From assembly GCA_013396995.1 (NCBI GenBank), contig VWZP01005261.1:278199-342198 (forward strand): DNA of 64,000 nucleotides. Direction: 5' to 3'. This stretch comes from Dicaeum eximium (taxonomy: Eukaryota; Chordata; Aves; Passeriformes; Dicaeidae). The notes beneath the pieces were generated by a model that saw only the letters and a program-made list of their open reading frames with translations, did not search any database and had not been told where the DNA came from. This document shows, one piece after another, positions 12,201 to 27,200 of this stretch. A program made the position numbers and the translations under genes. Each line of letters opens with the position of its first letter. Position 1 is the first letter of the stretch.

Positions 12201-15200
12201 CTTAATTTATGCTAAGTGAAGAATTCAAAATCTTCAAGGTCCAACTTTTTTTATACTTACAGTATCCAGAATGCAGTTAATCTGAATATAGTGGCTGAGA
12301 TGCTACACATTCAAATTTTGTAATACAGGTAAGTAAGTGTTCCACAATACAGAAAGCATCTCCAAAATCCATTTTTTACAAAGCACCACACATATTACAC
12401 CATACACAAATCACTGCAATCTCTTTAATGAGAGCATTAATTGTTCTGATCTTCTATATTCAAAGTACAGGGAAAAAATACAGAAGTATGGTTCCAAGCA
12501 GCAGACAGAATTGATACCTATTATATATAACAGGACACATTCTGCCCCAGAAAACTGCTTCTGGTTCCTGCTCTCACAAAACATAACTTTGTACAGCACT
12601 GCCTCTGATGAATGACAGCTGCTCTCAGGTAAATCCAGAAGACAGCAGGAACAGAGACACAACAGCTGCTGCCTCTCTTACAGAGGCACAGCCTCATTTC
12701 ATGAATGAAAGAGCTTTTCAGCTCCTGCTGAGATTACAGCTTGTATGGGCAGGAGCTTCTCAAAGGTGGAGCAACCATATGTGACTCAATATGCCTTTAC
12801 AGGAAGCAATGGCTACAGTACATATGCTCCATCTTGGTAATTCAGACTAATCTATTTTCAGCAAGTACAGAGAACAATTTTTTTTTTTCAAACCAAGGAA
12901 TATATGTGACACTCAACAGAGGTTTTGGAAACAGAAGATCAGAACAAGGAGGAGTCATAATCCTTAAAGACTGACACCATTATCCCCATCATCATCAAAA
13001 ACAGAACTGGAATGAATGAAGAGCATTTTATCACCAAGAGGTATTTTTATATAATATATTCATTCACACGAGCTTCCTAAAATTAAAAAGCAGGAGAATA
13101 TGGAATGAGCTAAGAGAGCAAGTATAACATAAATATAAAACATTCACTCATTTACAAAGCCATACAAAACTGGCTATATTCTCCTGCAAAGATGAAATAT
13201 ATCACTTCTGAGTAACCACTGATTCTGTGTCTTAGAAAAAGGAAACCTTGTGAGCCAAAGTTGCTGGCAATGCAGTTTAGGAAAGCAGAAGAAACCACAC
13301 CATGAAGGTTCCTATCACTTGCTCCAACATCTAGATTAGATAATGATGAAAGACAGCAAGTATTAAAAAAAAAAAATCTTGACCACCATGGAAAAAGTAG
13401 GAATTTGAAGATTTCTTGTAAAGTCACTGAACAGGCTGACAACTGAAAGAAAGACCAAGCCATTAGTCTTCTAAAGGCATGAATCAAAAAATGTGAGGTT
13501 CTCATTTCACCTTACTGTTAACCAATAAAATTTTAAATTAATAAGTACAAACCCAATTTGCAAATGAAAAAATAACTGAAGTATTTACAGACACAATATT
13601 TCTAAATTCTAGAAGCTGTATTAAAAAATACATTTGTAAATATCTATACATATGTGTGCATTCATACTTCGTTTAATTCTAAAGAAATTGCCTGAATCTA
13701 GACCCTCAAATGGAGGATTCCCATTTATTTCCTATAGTCTAAAATTACTGAATAGGATTTAGCCACTTCAGGTTGTTTATAAAACTGAATACCTGTGAGA
13801 TTGTTTCCTATTAACCATGCTCTAAAATGAAACTGTGTGGTAGATACTCATAATTCAAATTATGAAATTTAGACTCGTTATTAAAGAAATAAATAAAGCA
13901 ACCAGGGTCTTTTCTCAGACTTTGCTTGTTCCAGAGCAAGGCTCATTCTCTGCCAACCCCACCTCAGTGACAAAGATGATAAAATTTGGCAAGACAACAT
14001 ATCTTATCTTTTTTCTCATCACTAGAATAAATGAAGAATGAAGAAGCCCATTGTTTGAGATATTAATCTGAACAAGAATTAAATACTTTGTTATTGCTGC
14101 TTTAACACAAACTTTGACCAGATAAATCTGAAGTACGTGAGCAAAATTATATTTAATTGCTTCATTAATTCCTGAGACTTTTTTCTAGATGTACCTGTGT
14201 AGTGCAATCAGGCTCAGATTCTTCTGAATCAGAAATATCAGAGTACTCTGAGGATCCATTCCTGAGTTCTGATTTCACACTTTCAAAGAACACTGCAGAG
14301 AGAAGAATTAAAACATAAGACACAACATTTACTACATTAATATTTAACAATTATTTTTGAAGCAAAACCCAAGAAACACGTATTTCATTTTTAACAGTCT
14401 GCAAACAAAGGCAAATGCACACACTGATCTGGTTCACAAGTTTGCTTAGGACAACAATGAGCTGTCTGCTGCTGACCAATAGACTCCTCAAGAATTGAAG
14501 ACAGGAAGAGCAATCAGGTGCAGCAGGAGGTCATATTTCTTCCTTCCCATTCCTTCCCAGCAGAAACCTTGGGCAGTTTCTGCTTTTTTGCACAGGCTGG
14601 AGTCAGAGCAGTTCTCACCAGCATGTACCCTTAAAAGACAGCATTTGTCCCGAAGAACCACAAACAAGAAACACATTGTTCAGTGTTTAGATTCCAAGGC
14701 TCAAGGGCAGTGAGCTGTGTGTCTACCTGTGTCAAGGCTGCTGGCAAAAATCTTGATTAAGTACAAATTCGTTAAAGATGACAATGTGCAGTTAAGGTAG
14801 CACAAGTATTTTGGAGAAAAGCAAAATAGGGTAAAGAAATTATGACTGTGTCAAGAAAATAGGGTCTAAAGAAAGAAACATCACTTTAAAAGTATTTATA
14901 GTTTCATACAAAACAATGCTGAAAGCAAAGCTGCACAAATCAGAAATTAACTTTAGAACGAAGATAAGTAAAATCCAAACATTGGTTTGTTTTCAGAATA
15001 GTTTTATATGAAACCACGTAATAGAACACAATTCTTCCTAACTATAATTATGCAAGAATAAAGGATGTACCTTAACTTAACTACATACACACTGCAATTC
15101 TAGTTGAGGTTTGCTCCTATTGAAGACTGTGGCAAAGATCACAATTAGACATCAAATATATTTCAAGGGATATTACTGATTTCTAAACACTGCACAGTGA

Positions 15201-18200
15201 TAATTAGAGTCAGAAGAAAGCTAACATGAGACTTGTCACCAGAAAGTGAGTAAATTGAACAGCTGGGTCCAAAAGCTAGAGAAGACTAACTAAACTTAAG
15301 ACTGTACTAGAAAGAACCATGAGGAATATCCAAGCACATTAAATGAGCAACACAGTGTACAGGAAATTAAGCTATATAAAGTAATGCTCAACATATAACA
15401 GTAAAACTAGTATTTTTAATTACTGAAGCTCAAAACAACTCATTTCAAAAAGGCAAATAAGATTCTAGGATAAGCAACAGCATGAACAATACAGAAAACA
15501 ATTTTAGAGATCAAAATAATTTTCTTTTAGACTATGATATTTTCCAAGAAAATATATTGCTCTGTATGCCTCCAGAGACAAGGAGGAACATTCCAAAAAT
15601 TGGGTGAACAAGAGTAGTCATTATCTGTGAGATCAGCTAAGACACTGAATTAAGAAAAATCTCAAACCACCTTCCCTTCATCCACACAAAGTATCTTGCT
15701 CAATTAAGGACAGCACTTGATCTTTGTCCCTCTGCTAACACTGGGTCACCATTTAAAACCAGGATCTTGGCATGACATACAGAGCTAGACAGAGTTTGAT
15801 CTGTTTAAAGGCATCTGTCTGTGGACAGATTCCTCTTGGCCTCAATCCCAGTAAGAACAACCAAAGCTGGCAGCTGTTATGGGAACAGGTAGTTCCTCTT
15901 CTGGAATTCTCTGTGGACAATGCCTTTCCCCTCTCTAGAGAGTCTCAATTAAGGTAAAATAATCACACATAATACACACTCAGGGAAGTCTGAAGATGCC
16001 CAATATTCAATTTAAAATATCAGGATTAGTCCTGAGCACTCAATTTTTGGAAGAACAGTCTCAACATTCACTTCTAGTTCTAAGTACATTTAGTACACTT
16101 GGCTACTCTCTGCCATATTCATTCTGTATCAAATAAGAGCAATAATTTTGAAGACAAGTTACTGTTTCTCTGTATGATTTCATCTTCGATTCAAGTGCAA
16201 AATTTAAATTTATTTAATTTTGGAAGTTGAAAACCACTACAGTAAGCCTTCACTCAACAAGCTGTTTGCCCTGTTTCAAGAATAGCCAAGAGAGACTTCT
16301 CTCATGTGCAGGTTTTTTAATACTGTCCTCTGTGACATCTGGAAGCACAGTCAACAGGGATTGTAGCTTGCCTTGTTAATGAAAATAATTAAATATTATA
16401 TTCAGGCTGACAGCAGAGTCAAATGTTATGGTCTGTTGTGCAGGAAACTCAGGGAACTGGAAGTCTCCAGAGTCTTATCATCTTCTAAGTGTTGCCTTCA
16501 GTTTCCTAAGAGACATCTTCTGAGCCCTTTTAAGCTCTACTGTGAATGGATGTGACTTATAATTAAGCAGAGAGCTGAACAGCTATGTCAAGGACTGATT
16601 CTATCTGCACACAGGTAAAAGCTATTAAAAATAGGCATTAGCAACAGGCATTCAATATAGATACTTTACAAATACACTGTGTGGTCATCACTGCTGAAAA
16701 CCTGGCAGGAGGGCTTGAGGCTACCAAAAGACCAAAAAAGATTACTTCCCAGTGAAGGGTGGTTTACAGCACTGGAAAGTGGAGTTAAAGAGTTTTACAG
16801 ATTACCTAAACTCTTTCCTAATCTTGCAGATTACAAAGGTTGAATGTATAAGATCTTATTAATGTTAAATTATGTCTTTTCACTTGTATGGAATAAAGCA
16901 ATTAATTAGTAAAACATACAAAATTGTGTGATCAACTATGAAATTGCCAAATTGAACAGGAAATGTAAAATATAAGACAGGTTTAAAATCAGCTACATAT
17001 TATGAACTTTCATTCTCTACAGTGAACTGATGTGATGATCTTATATGAGGTATATTTTGGTTTTAAAAACAAAATCAAATCAGCATTCTTACGTTATGAA
17101 GCAGAGTTACCTAGAGGACCAAATACTCATCCAGAACACCAATTAAATCCCCACTGTGAAAAATGCTCTCCATAGCATTCAAGACAGCAATACCATAAAA
17201 AGGTGAGCTTTACTTTTCATCTCTATCCTGTTAGCTTTTTCAGTAGACAGATAATACTTAAGAAATGTTTTGTGTAGCTTCTAATACTACTCCTCTGATT
17301 TATTTCTTTATCCTCTGTATATTTAGTCAGACTGAAATATTACAAACTGTAGTTAGACCCTCATTGAGGCCATCAAAATGTTCAACTGAAAGGACTTGGA
17401 GACAATCTTACTGTTCAGTGGTTTCTGGGCATCTGCATTCCCTTCTCCCTCAAATCCTGAGGGCGGGTCTTCTACCTTCACAGCTGTCTTTTTTGACCTT
17501 GTCCTGTCATCTTCATCTTCACTGTCTGCTGTGTAAAGACTTCGATCTGTAAATGGACGTCTCTCATCTCTTCTCACAAGAAAAAAAAAGAAGTCAGTTT
17601 TTACTCTTAAAAAACCTGAAGCAGCTGTTTTCATTATTTACAACACACTCTCAAGATATAACAGTAATATTCTCTTATGCTCATCTCTTCATTCATTCTC
17701 AATTGTAGGTATTCCCACTTATTCCTATACAACTGCCATTTCCATAAAGATATGAACTTTAACACCAGAATACTTTTAATGAGAAGCACTCTCATAGATG
17801 GATACAAAGCAACTTTTTCTATTTGAAGTATTCCCTTCAGTACAGATCCCACTGAGCAGTGAATGAAATGCTGTAACAAAGAAACATGCAAAGAATCCCT
17901 TCCTCTTCACTCCCTAACTGTGGCTCCACTAGGGGACAGCAGACACAGACATTCCTTCTGGATTCCTAACTAGACTCTGGTAAGAACTCAAGAGCTCCAC
18001 AAATATAAATAGTAACAATTAGCATACTCCAGACCCCAATGACCAGGAAAAGGTATCCACAAGCAATCCTTTATACCTGATTATTCTTCCATTTGACAGC
18101 AGAAGGCGAAGATCATTGTCTTTTGTTCTCCATTCAGGTACTGTAGAAGAGGGCTGAAAGGGCTTGTTAAACCTCCCATTCAGTTTTGAGCTTGTGATAT

Positions 18201-21200
18201 CCTAAAGAAGTAAAAGCAATTTGTCTTATTATTTATTCCTATGAACTCATTTGTTTTTTCTGCACTCTGTAAAACATTCAATTCACTACTAGGGTGGTTA
18301 CCACCTGGATAACCAACTGAAAAAAGCTCAGACAAAAGATGCTTGGATGTAAAGAGCTTCAGGAGACAACTGCACCTTCTCCTTCCTTGAATCATCTACA
18401 CTCTCCTGAAGCACCTGAAACAAACACAACTTTCCTAGAATACTCCTTTTATGTTTCCTTTGGAGAAATACCAATAGACTTAGGCAAGTCAGAAGCTGGG
18501 CTTGGAACTGCTACAGCAACTCCTGGAGTGGGTATGTGCTCCCTGATACTAGTATCTCAGAACTGATTTAAAGGACAGCAAAACATCAATAATGAAAAGT
18601 AACTTTCCTAAAGCAGAACTTTCTTAGCTCAAAGCAATTTACATTTGACATACACTCTGAAACAATCTTCCATATCTCATGACAAACAATTCTAGTCTGT
18701 ATTCTTACGCATCTTAAAACCATTTTCTTTTCAACAGAGATTAGAGAACGACTCTGGTTTTGTTGTTCCTTGCACATAACTCAATACTTGCCTCCTCCCA
18801 CGGTGACATCTCCAGCCTTTTCAGTACCTCCCTGGTGTGGAGTTCCAGGATGTCCAGGTTAGAAGGAGTTTTGGTAGCATGGTCTCGCAGCTTCCTCACC
18901 CTCCGCCTGGAGTGGTGAGGGGAAGCTGTTTCATGTGAAGATCGCGAAGTTGGAGACACACCAAGAATTCCCTGAGTTTTAACTAATTTGCTGTTTTCCT
19001 CCTGTAATTAAAAGCACTTTTCAGAATAGTCTCAGAGGAATAAATCCACATATTTAAGTGCTGCTTCTTCTTATTCATCTAATTAAATGTAAATTATGTA
19101 AAGAAAATTGTTAGAGCTTTTAGAGAAATAACTACATGTTTCACTTGGATTTGATGTACAAAGTTTAGCTCTACTGCATCTCTTTCTCATTTAAGGCTTT
19201 CATGCTATTCCACAAGAGTAGTGGCACCAAAATACGCGGTTTTATTCAGGAAGGCAGGACAGGGTAGATATGTATTGTACACAACAGATCACATCCCCTC
19301 AGATCCGTTCTCTTCATGTGGAAATGGGAGAATTTTTCAAGAATCAATAATCACTGAAGAATAAAGGAGCAAAACACTGGTATGGGGAAAAAAAATAAGG
19401 GAAACCCTCCCCCACTGACTATATAACATACAGCCACAAAACAGAAGAGTGAGCAAAAGAGATGACAACTGGACCAGAACTAACAAGTAGATGGGAGAAT
19501 GGAATATTCACAGAATATCAAATTAAAGTCTCTAACAACACATTAACAATTATTTTTTTAAGTACTTATAAGTAACTACATTTTAGAAATACTAACCTAC
19601 AAATAATTTCACCATTAAAATCTAAAAATTAACAAAAAATACATAAAGCACCCACTAACCATTTTCTTTATCTGAAATACCCATAGCTTAGTACTCCACA
19701 CAGTTTTCCTCTTGATGTTCTATTATTAAATGAATGGTAAATAAAAGGTGAATATGGTCAATCAGAAGCATAGCTACGATGGAGTTCCCTGATTCAAAGA
19801 TTTATTTTCTAAAGGCTTACATTGGCTTGCCTCTGTTCTTACCTCTACAGAACGAATCACTTTAGAGAGCTCTTTGATGAGATGCCCAGGCCTAATGTTG
19901 TCTGGAATTTCAAAGGCATGTTCTGTTACAAGCTGTATGCAAAGGGGGAAGAAAAGATACTTAGTTCTCTTTTTTTCCCAGATAAAAGCAGAAATAATAT
20001 TAAATAAACAAAACTACAAGGGAAAAAATAAAAGTAAAGAAAAACCAGATTAATTTCTGTAATAATGACCACAAACTGCCAGGACTGATACACACAGCCA
20101 GTAGCTTCCAGTCCAAGCTTTAGCAGTTAGCAGGTATCCCTCAGTGTTTCCTAGATTCCAAAGAAGAGGTAACACAAAGCCACACTGAAAACCATTTAAT
20201 TTTATTTTACCCTCAGTACAGTAATGACCTTTTTTCCCTTTACCATGGTCAGTATAGAGCAATACAACCAACATTCATTAGAGTCATGACTTTAAAAACA
20301 CCTTAAGACTAAGGGAATTTCACCTTGACAAAGATTTAATCTCAAGAGCAAACCAAGAATAATCATGAGTAACCAAGATGCAGATTTTTAGACATCTTCC
20401 TGACATCCATTTCTTTAAAATTACCTTCCTAGCTTATTTAAAACTCAGCAGGTTGGAAAATGCAACTCAGAAAAAAACCCTATTCTTTATAAAAAATGTA
20501 CGAAGTCTTACGAGTTTGTGTTACTTTTAATCCTCTGAAACCATATCAGAGACAGATTTCATATATATACACAACAAAGTCCAAACATTCTACAGTTACA
20601 TCTAGCAAAAAATATTTTGTATGTAGTTTAAATGTTCCTTTAGAACACTTTTAGTTAGAATTAAACAGGTAAAACATCACTTAACATACAGGCTAGAATG
20701 ACTGACATGAATTCCTGTAATCAACTATTTAAATGGAAGAACATCCCAAACACTTTCAGCTACCCACAGTTCAAAAATGGGATTCAGCAGCAAAATGATT
20801 GCTAGAAGCAATTCAATACTATATGTGCATTTCATTGAAGCTGGCTTCCTCTCAGTCATTAAAACAAATGCCTTCTCCTCCTCCCAAAAAAACCCAACAC
20901 CAACATATAATCATGATATGATTATTCATTTCAGTGCCCCCAGTTCTACAGGGAGTATTAGATCAGCTGCTATTATTTACCATCTGCATTCTTTGGATGT
21001 ATCACACCTCTATATATTCACCCTGGAGAAAACAGCAGCTCTGTCACTAAAGTGTATAATTTTTCCATCAAGTTATCGGTCATTTTAAGACCATTCAATC
21101 CTTCCTACTTCCCTCTCTCAAAAGAACATGAGTTTGAAATTCTCTAGAAAATGACACAGAACAATCTCCTAAGATAATTCACCTATATTGAAAAGACATA

Positions 21201-24200
21201 CTCCATGACACAAATGTGAAAGCTCATGAGAAGGGTTCTGTCCTGGTTTAGGAACAGAAATGCATGCCCATTGGAGGAGCATGCATTTGCCATTTTTCAG
21301 GAACTGTCTGAAATCTTCAGCATGAGCAGATCCAACAGCAATGTACAAAGCTCCTCCTGTCCTCACCTGCCTGCAACTCCAAACCTATCACACATGTGGT
21401 CTGCTGCATAGCAAGACTGGCTCAAGGATGAAGCAGTAGCCCAAAAAGATGGATGCAATGTATGGAACATGATAGCTGGTGGACAGCAGACAACACTGTG
21501 GCTAAATCACTGATGCTCTGCACTTCCCTCACAATGGGTGTGTCTGTTCCCCCAGTGGTTTGGGAATACTCACAGGTCTCATAAGCACTCAGAATGCAAC
21601 AAGTGCAATTTATTTTTCTTCCACAGCGAAGTAGAAAACGTATCACATTCCACATGAATCAAAATACTTGATGACCTACTTGACAGTACACAAATGCTAC
21701 AATACTGCACTACAGCAATCTAGAAAAATGGAATTCGAATCCAATTTCAAATCAAAACAAGGATTTATATAGGCTATGTTTGATCTCAGTTGAGTAGCCT
21801 GATCACTTGGCTTGCTTATTATCCATGCCACAGATGCAGAGATGGCTTGGATTCACATGTGGTTTGACAGCTTAGGCCCAACATCCCATAAACACTGCGA
21901 CACTGCTTGCTAACAAGCCTTCATCCAGAACAGCAGAGACCAAGAGACACTGGAGAACCAACTCAGAGGGCCAGCAGAGCTTCATCTGGGATCAGTAATG
22001 CTACACAGGCTGACCCCAGCACATTCCACACATAAAAACCACTTCTGCATTTGCACCTCACATTCACTGCCATGGAGCTCATACTGTTGGATGCAGCACT
22101 GTGCAATTATCATGCGTTGCATTAAGTTCTCTTAAAAGTAGAATTTATGGGCAGAAAGAGCAGAGAGATCCCAAAGAGCCAGTTCAAGTCTGGCTTGCAA
22201 CAAGGCAATATCACAGGCAGTAACAAACTAGAATTAACACCCTCAGTCAGAACCAAACTGCCTGTCAGTGAACAGCACTTCCCAGGAGCACTGATTCCAA
22301 GAGGGCTTATTAGCACAGGCACATGAAAAAGCACATGGAGTTAGACCAGACCCAGCTCTGTGCCAAAACAAACAAGCTTTCCTGGAGAGAAGAGCACCAG
22401 CAAAGCCAGCACTGATGGCATACTTATGATTTTAAAGGGGTCAATCAATGTTGAGCAAGGACAGTATTCAATTGAAGTTAATATTCCTCAGTCTGAATCT
22501 AAATCGACTCTTCAGCAGGTGTAGCTGAAATTTGCTTTCCACACCAATGACATGAATGGAAAGTGCTAAAAACCACGGCATTCCACCCCTCCACTGCCTC
22601 AGACTAGGATTAGTTGACTATATTAACACATTCTCAGAAAAAGCCCTACCTTATCATCTTATCCTCTGGCATTCTTATCCCATCCTGAGGTAAAGCAAGA
22701 TTCTACTCCTATCAGCTATAATACTTGAGCTTATTAAACTGCCTCATAGACTTTAGTAACATCATGGAATATAAAATTGTCATTGTGATTCTTCCCCAGA
22801 TCAGCAGTGTATACTTTCAATAGACTTTTTCAGTACTCATTAACAGATTATTTTTATCTTAAACTTTACATAGACTTTCACTCAGTTCTAAATCAAAACA
22901 GAGCTCACCAAAATAGCAAACAAAATCACTTATACTTACTTCTTTTTTCATCCATAATTTTAAAGCAGTAAGTAAAGCCTTCACTCCTTGCACTAAATAG
23001 CTTGGAGGCTGGAAACCATCTTCCCTCAGTTCTAAAAAGGACACAGAAACCAATTTAGAAACATATGAAGAGAGAAAACAATAGAATGATACCTACCCTT
23101 CAGCCAATGAAGCTGCCATTGTGCAACAGCCCAGTAAAGGAAAAATTGTGCAGGCAAATGAAATGTGGCATCCTGCATTTATGTGCATACTGTAACAACA
23201 AGAATGACCACCAAAAAAAATCTAACCCTAAAGTGATTCTACATAAAACCTTCTTTTAACTTATTCTTGTATGAATTAGGGTTTGTTTACAACATACTAA
23301 AGGTCATTTAGGGAAAAAGAACTCAGATCTAAAATACAGAAGAAAAAATAACATATTTGAAGAAAGAAATCACTTTTATTTCATTGAGAAATATTTTAGT
23401 CAAAAGGGACCAGAAGGATGTGGGATGTATCTCTAAATTAGAATTTGCCTTGCTTATCTCCATACATATGCAAATGGCTCACACCAGCATACTTCCACTT
23501 CACAAACATTTTTTGTCATCCTTCCGATTATCACAGTTCTCCTTCACATGGTTTACATTTTTACTCCCAAAATCAAAGGGACAGGGGGTGGAAACCACTT
23601 TGCTTCAGAAGCTTCTCTTCTTAGGGAAGTTGGTGTTCTCAACTGATTGCAATTCTTTTTCATTCTCTCCTTTGCTTCAGAGGGGTTATTAAAAAAAAAA
23701 AAAAAAAGGAAAAGACAAATCCTCCATACAAGAGTAGATGAAAACCTCTCCTCATGTTCCTAACAAATAATTCCACTTGTCAATAGCAAATGGATCAACA
23801 CTAGAGCCATTTGGCTCATTTTATTCCCTTAAAAGAATACACTAATAAAACACCATTCTTATGGATAATGTATTAGTAAGCTGGCAGAAAAAGGAAGGTT
23901 CTGTGAGTAAACAGCTGTTCTTCTCTCAAAGGCCTCCTACTTATTAAAGGATATGAGAGGTACTGGCAGCAGAAATCTTCCTGCCATTAGCTGACTCAGT
24001 TGATAAAATTTTAAGAATACAATGGAGTACCACAGGCTGAATTTTTTAGATGCAATAGAAACAACTGCATCAACTAAAAGTAATTCAAATTAATGAGTAC
24101 AGTATACATGAACAACAGCATAAACATTGCCTATTTTGAAACCTCAAGAATAAAGAAAAATATTTAGGTGAATGCAATAATGCTTATAATGAAACACTTT

Positions 24201-27200
24201 CAGTCAACAAAAAGTCAAATGCAAAATGTTTGTGTTACCATTTTATAAAATGAAGCAGAAGGATGTGATGTGTTGGTTTTGCTTACTGACCTGAATTTCA
24301 TAAAAAGCACTGCTAACAGCTGGACGTCACCATTACCCCACAAAACTGAACTGGCATCATCCTTTATTCATAAAACAATGGATTCTGACTAGCAAACACC
24401 TAATTCATATGAATCTTGATGCCAAAATCCAATATAGACTTCACCCTAGCCATGGAAACATCAATTTTTATTTTGATGGTGTTTAAAGGTCATAGTGCTG
24501 TTCAGTGACAAAATACCTGCTAAAACAAAGATTAAACATGACATGAGAATAAGCTTCACAGCCCTTCCCAAAGACACAAGCCACAAGAGGCTCCTAGCCT
24601 ATGGACTCCAGGAGTCATGGGATGAAAAGGGGAGATGGAAGAGTGGGGTGAACAGACACAGCTTTTATAGCTAGCTGGATTTTACAGAAACATACAATGT
24701 CCACTGCTTTTCCAGCAGGAACACAGTTCCTATGGCTTCTGAAGAGTTTGTAAACATTAAATATGCATGAATGAGACAAACCAATGCAACCTTTAATAAT
24801 AAACATCCTCTATTTGGAAGAAGTTTTCTGCAAGTTTGTTCTGTTTGGTCAGATTTCTGAGTTGCTCTAAGGTCACCCCGAGACTTTAAATGCTCATTTA
24901 GGAATCAAGGGTTGTTCAGTGCTTTAATTTACTGAAAGGAGAAGAGATAATTTTCAATAACTTGTAACTGTTTCCACATTAGGAAAAGTTATGTGGTATT
25001 CTGATCTCTTCCAAAATAGAAGCTGAATTCAGCAGCCTCTTCTGAAGGTTGACTTCTGTCCTTCAAAATACATTGCATTATTAAGAATAAACAGAGCAGG
25101 CAGAGGGCAAGATACTTGAGGAAAAAAAGGTCAAGTCAGATAGGCACTCTCTCAAACACAAATATACATGAGTACAAATATAGCAATTAAGGAATGGATG
25201 AGGCAGTTTGGAGAATACTGTTAAGAACTAAAGGCTGTTGAGACACCTCTTGGATAAACACTGATACAAGTGATTTAACACAGCTCATAGGAACTGATGC
25301 ATCTTTCCTACAAAAGCCCTCACAGACATCTTTACTTCCACAACCAGGAGCAGAGGACAACAAGCAGTGTGACTGGAAAGGCTAAAGAAAATTATAGAAG
25401 TGCAAAAAAACTTCTATGTTCATCTGGGAAGCCACCAAGAAGAACGCCATAGATTTGTTAGTGGGGTCATTTCATAAAACTATTTTCTTCAAGTAAAGGC
25501 TATCAAAGGACATTCCAAGATCTTAAATTATATGAATGAAGCCTGGGAGGAAAAACTGATGCCATGGTCCATTATCATATAAGAGAAAATGAATTATAAA
25601 AGCAGATACATGTGCATCTCTTAAAATAAAACAGGCATTACCTTTCAATGTTTCCAGTAAGTTTTTGGCCACAAACCAACAGATGGCTTCAAAGAAAGGA
25701 AATTTGAAAAGATCCGGGGTTTTTAGCCTCTTCTCCATTTCATAACACCTGAATAAATGCAAATATTACAAAACATGAATGTTTTAATTATCAAATTCAT
25801 TATTCAAGTATGTAATCATTTAAACTGACACAATGTCCAAAATAAAATGAAATAAAATAACCATGGCCATGATAAATAAAAGAAGTCAAGTACCACATAG
25901 TTAAACCCCAACAAGACCACAGACAAGATTGAACTCTGGTCTCATTCAGGCTCTGACCTTATCAAGTTTGACTGCGGCACTTCTAAGAATAAAGTTGGAC
26001 TTCATAAAACTAGGATACAAACCCAATGTGTGATCTTTTAACAGATGGAATTTTATCGGGATTCCACTGTAATAAATAAAAACAATATGTTTAGAAGACA
26101 GCTCTACATCTTGGACAAAATCTAAATATAGCTGCCCTTAGAGCAATGCTGACTTGAGGATGCTCATTTCAACTCAGTGTTGCACACCTGGGCTTGCTTA
26201 GTTTTGTTTTACTCACTTATACTAATCTCCAAAGTAGAATTTTTCTTTTTTTTTTTTTTTCCTCCTTTTTGTCACTTAAATTCTTGCACAGCCTTCATTT
26301 TGCTTTTGAAACAAACTTTGCAGAAGTAAAACAAGAGAATGTGCTTGATACATTCTAACTGAAAATGCCATTATTGTCTGTTAGAGAGCCTGTACCCATT
26401 TGATCCTGGATAAATGCATGAAGAAAAGTCTCTATGAAAAGAATATCCTACTTACTGGGGAACAAGTACAGGAAGAGCTGAGACTAACCTGAGCTGCATG
26501 CCAATGTTGAGGTTGTGCAAAAAGTTTCCTCCAAAAGCCATACAATCCTGAGATGTGAGCACAGCGTGAATCCAGCCTGAAATGACAGATTGTGAAACTT
26601 AATACATACATATGAATTATTCTAAGACTGTTTTAAAATACACATATGAGTAAAAATGCTGTTCTTGAAAGAAAGAAAAAGCAAACAGATTTGTATTCTG
26701 TGCTAACAAGTAATCTAAATTTTAACAACATGTAAACTACAGTTTTTCAGAAATTTAATGGAACTGTAGTTTTCTGAAATAATTAAGCTTAAAACATTTA
26801 TCACGGGGAGGGGGCAGTAAGGATGCAAAGCCAACTTTTCAAGTAAAAATTCCAGAAGTTTTCACTCCAATCCACAAATATAAACAACTCATGAATGGAA
26901 AAATATACTGAACAAAAGATCAAGTCATAAAACAAAATTATATGTCTTTCAATATGTACATGTTGCTTACAGTAACTGGGTTGTTTGCACAACATAAAGT
27001 CATTTAGCAATACTGAGGTTCCTCAAATAGGAATTCAGAAGTCGTCCCATAAATTATTCTAAATACAGTCATTCTAAGTCAAGTGAAATTATGATCAGTT
27101 TAAAACCCAGTCTAGACACGCTATAAAGTTTGTCACATAATTGAAATATTGTCCTTATGAAATCCACTATTCAACATGGTAAAGCATGGCCAAGATTACA

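Noticed and set aside
13152..13505. 117-codon minus-strand frame in intron 15
   Set aside because: Phe/Leu/Ser-rich as expected from T-rich intron; no splice sites linking it to KDM7A exons in frame.
21235..21310. Phrase resembling avian endogenous retrovirus LTR edges (tgtcctggttta)
   Set aside because: Only a dozen bases match; no LTR boundaries, primer-binding site or viral frames nearby.
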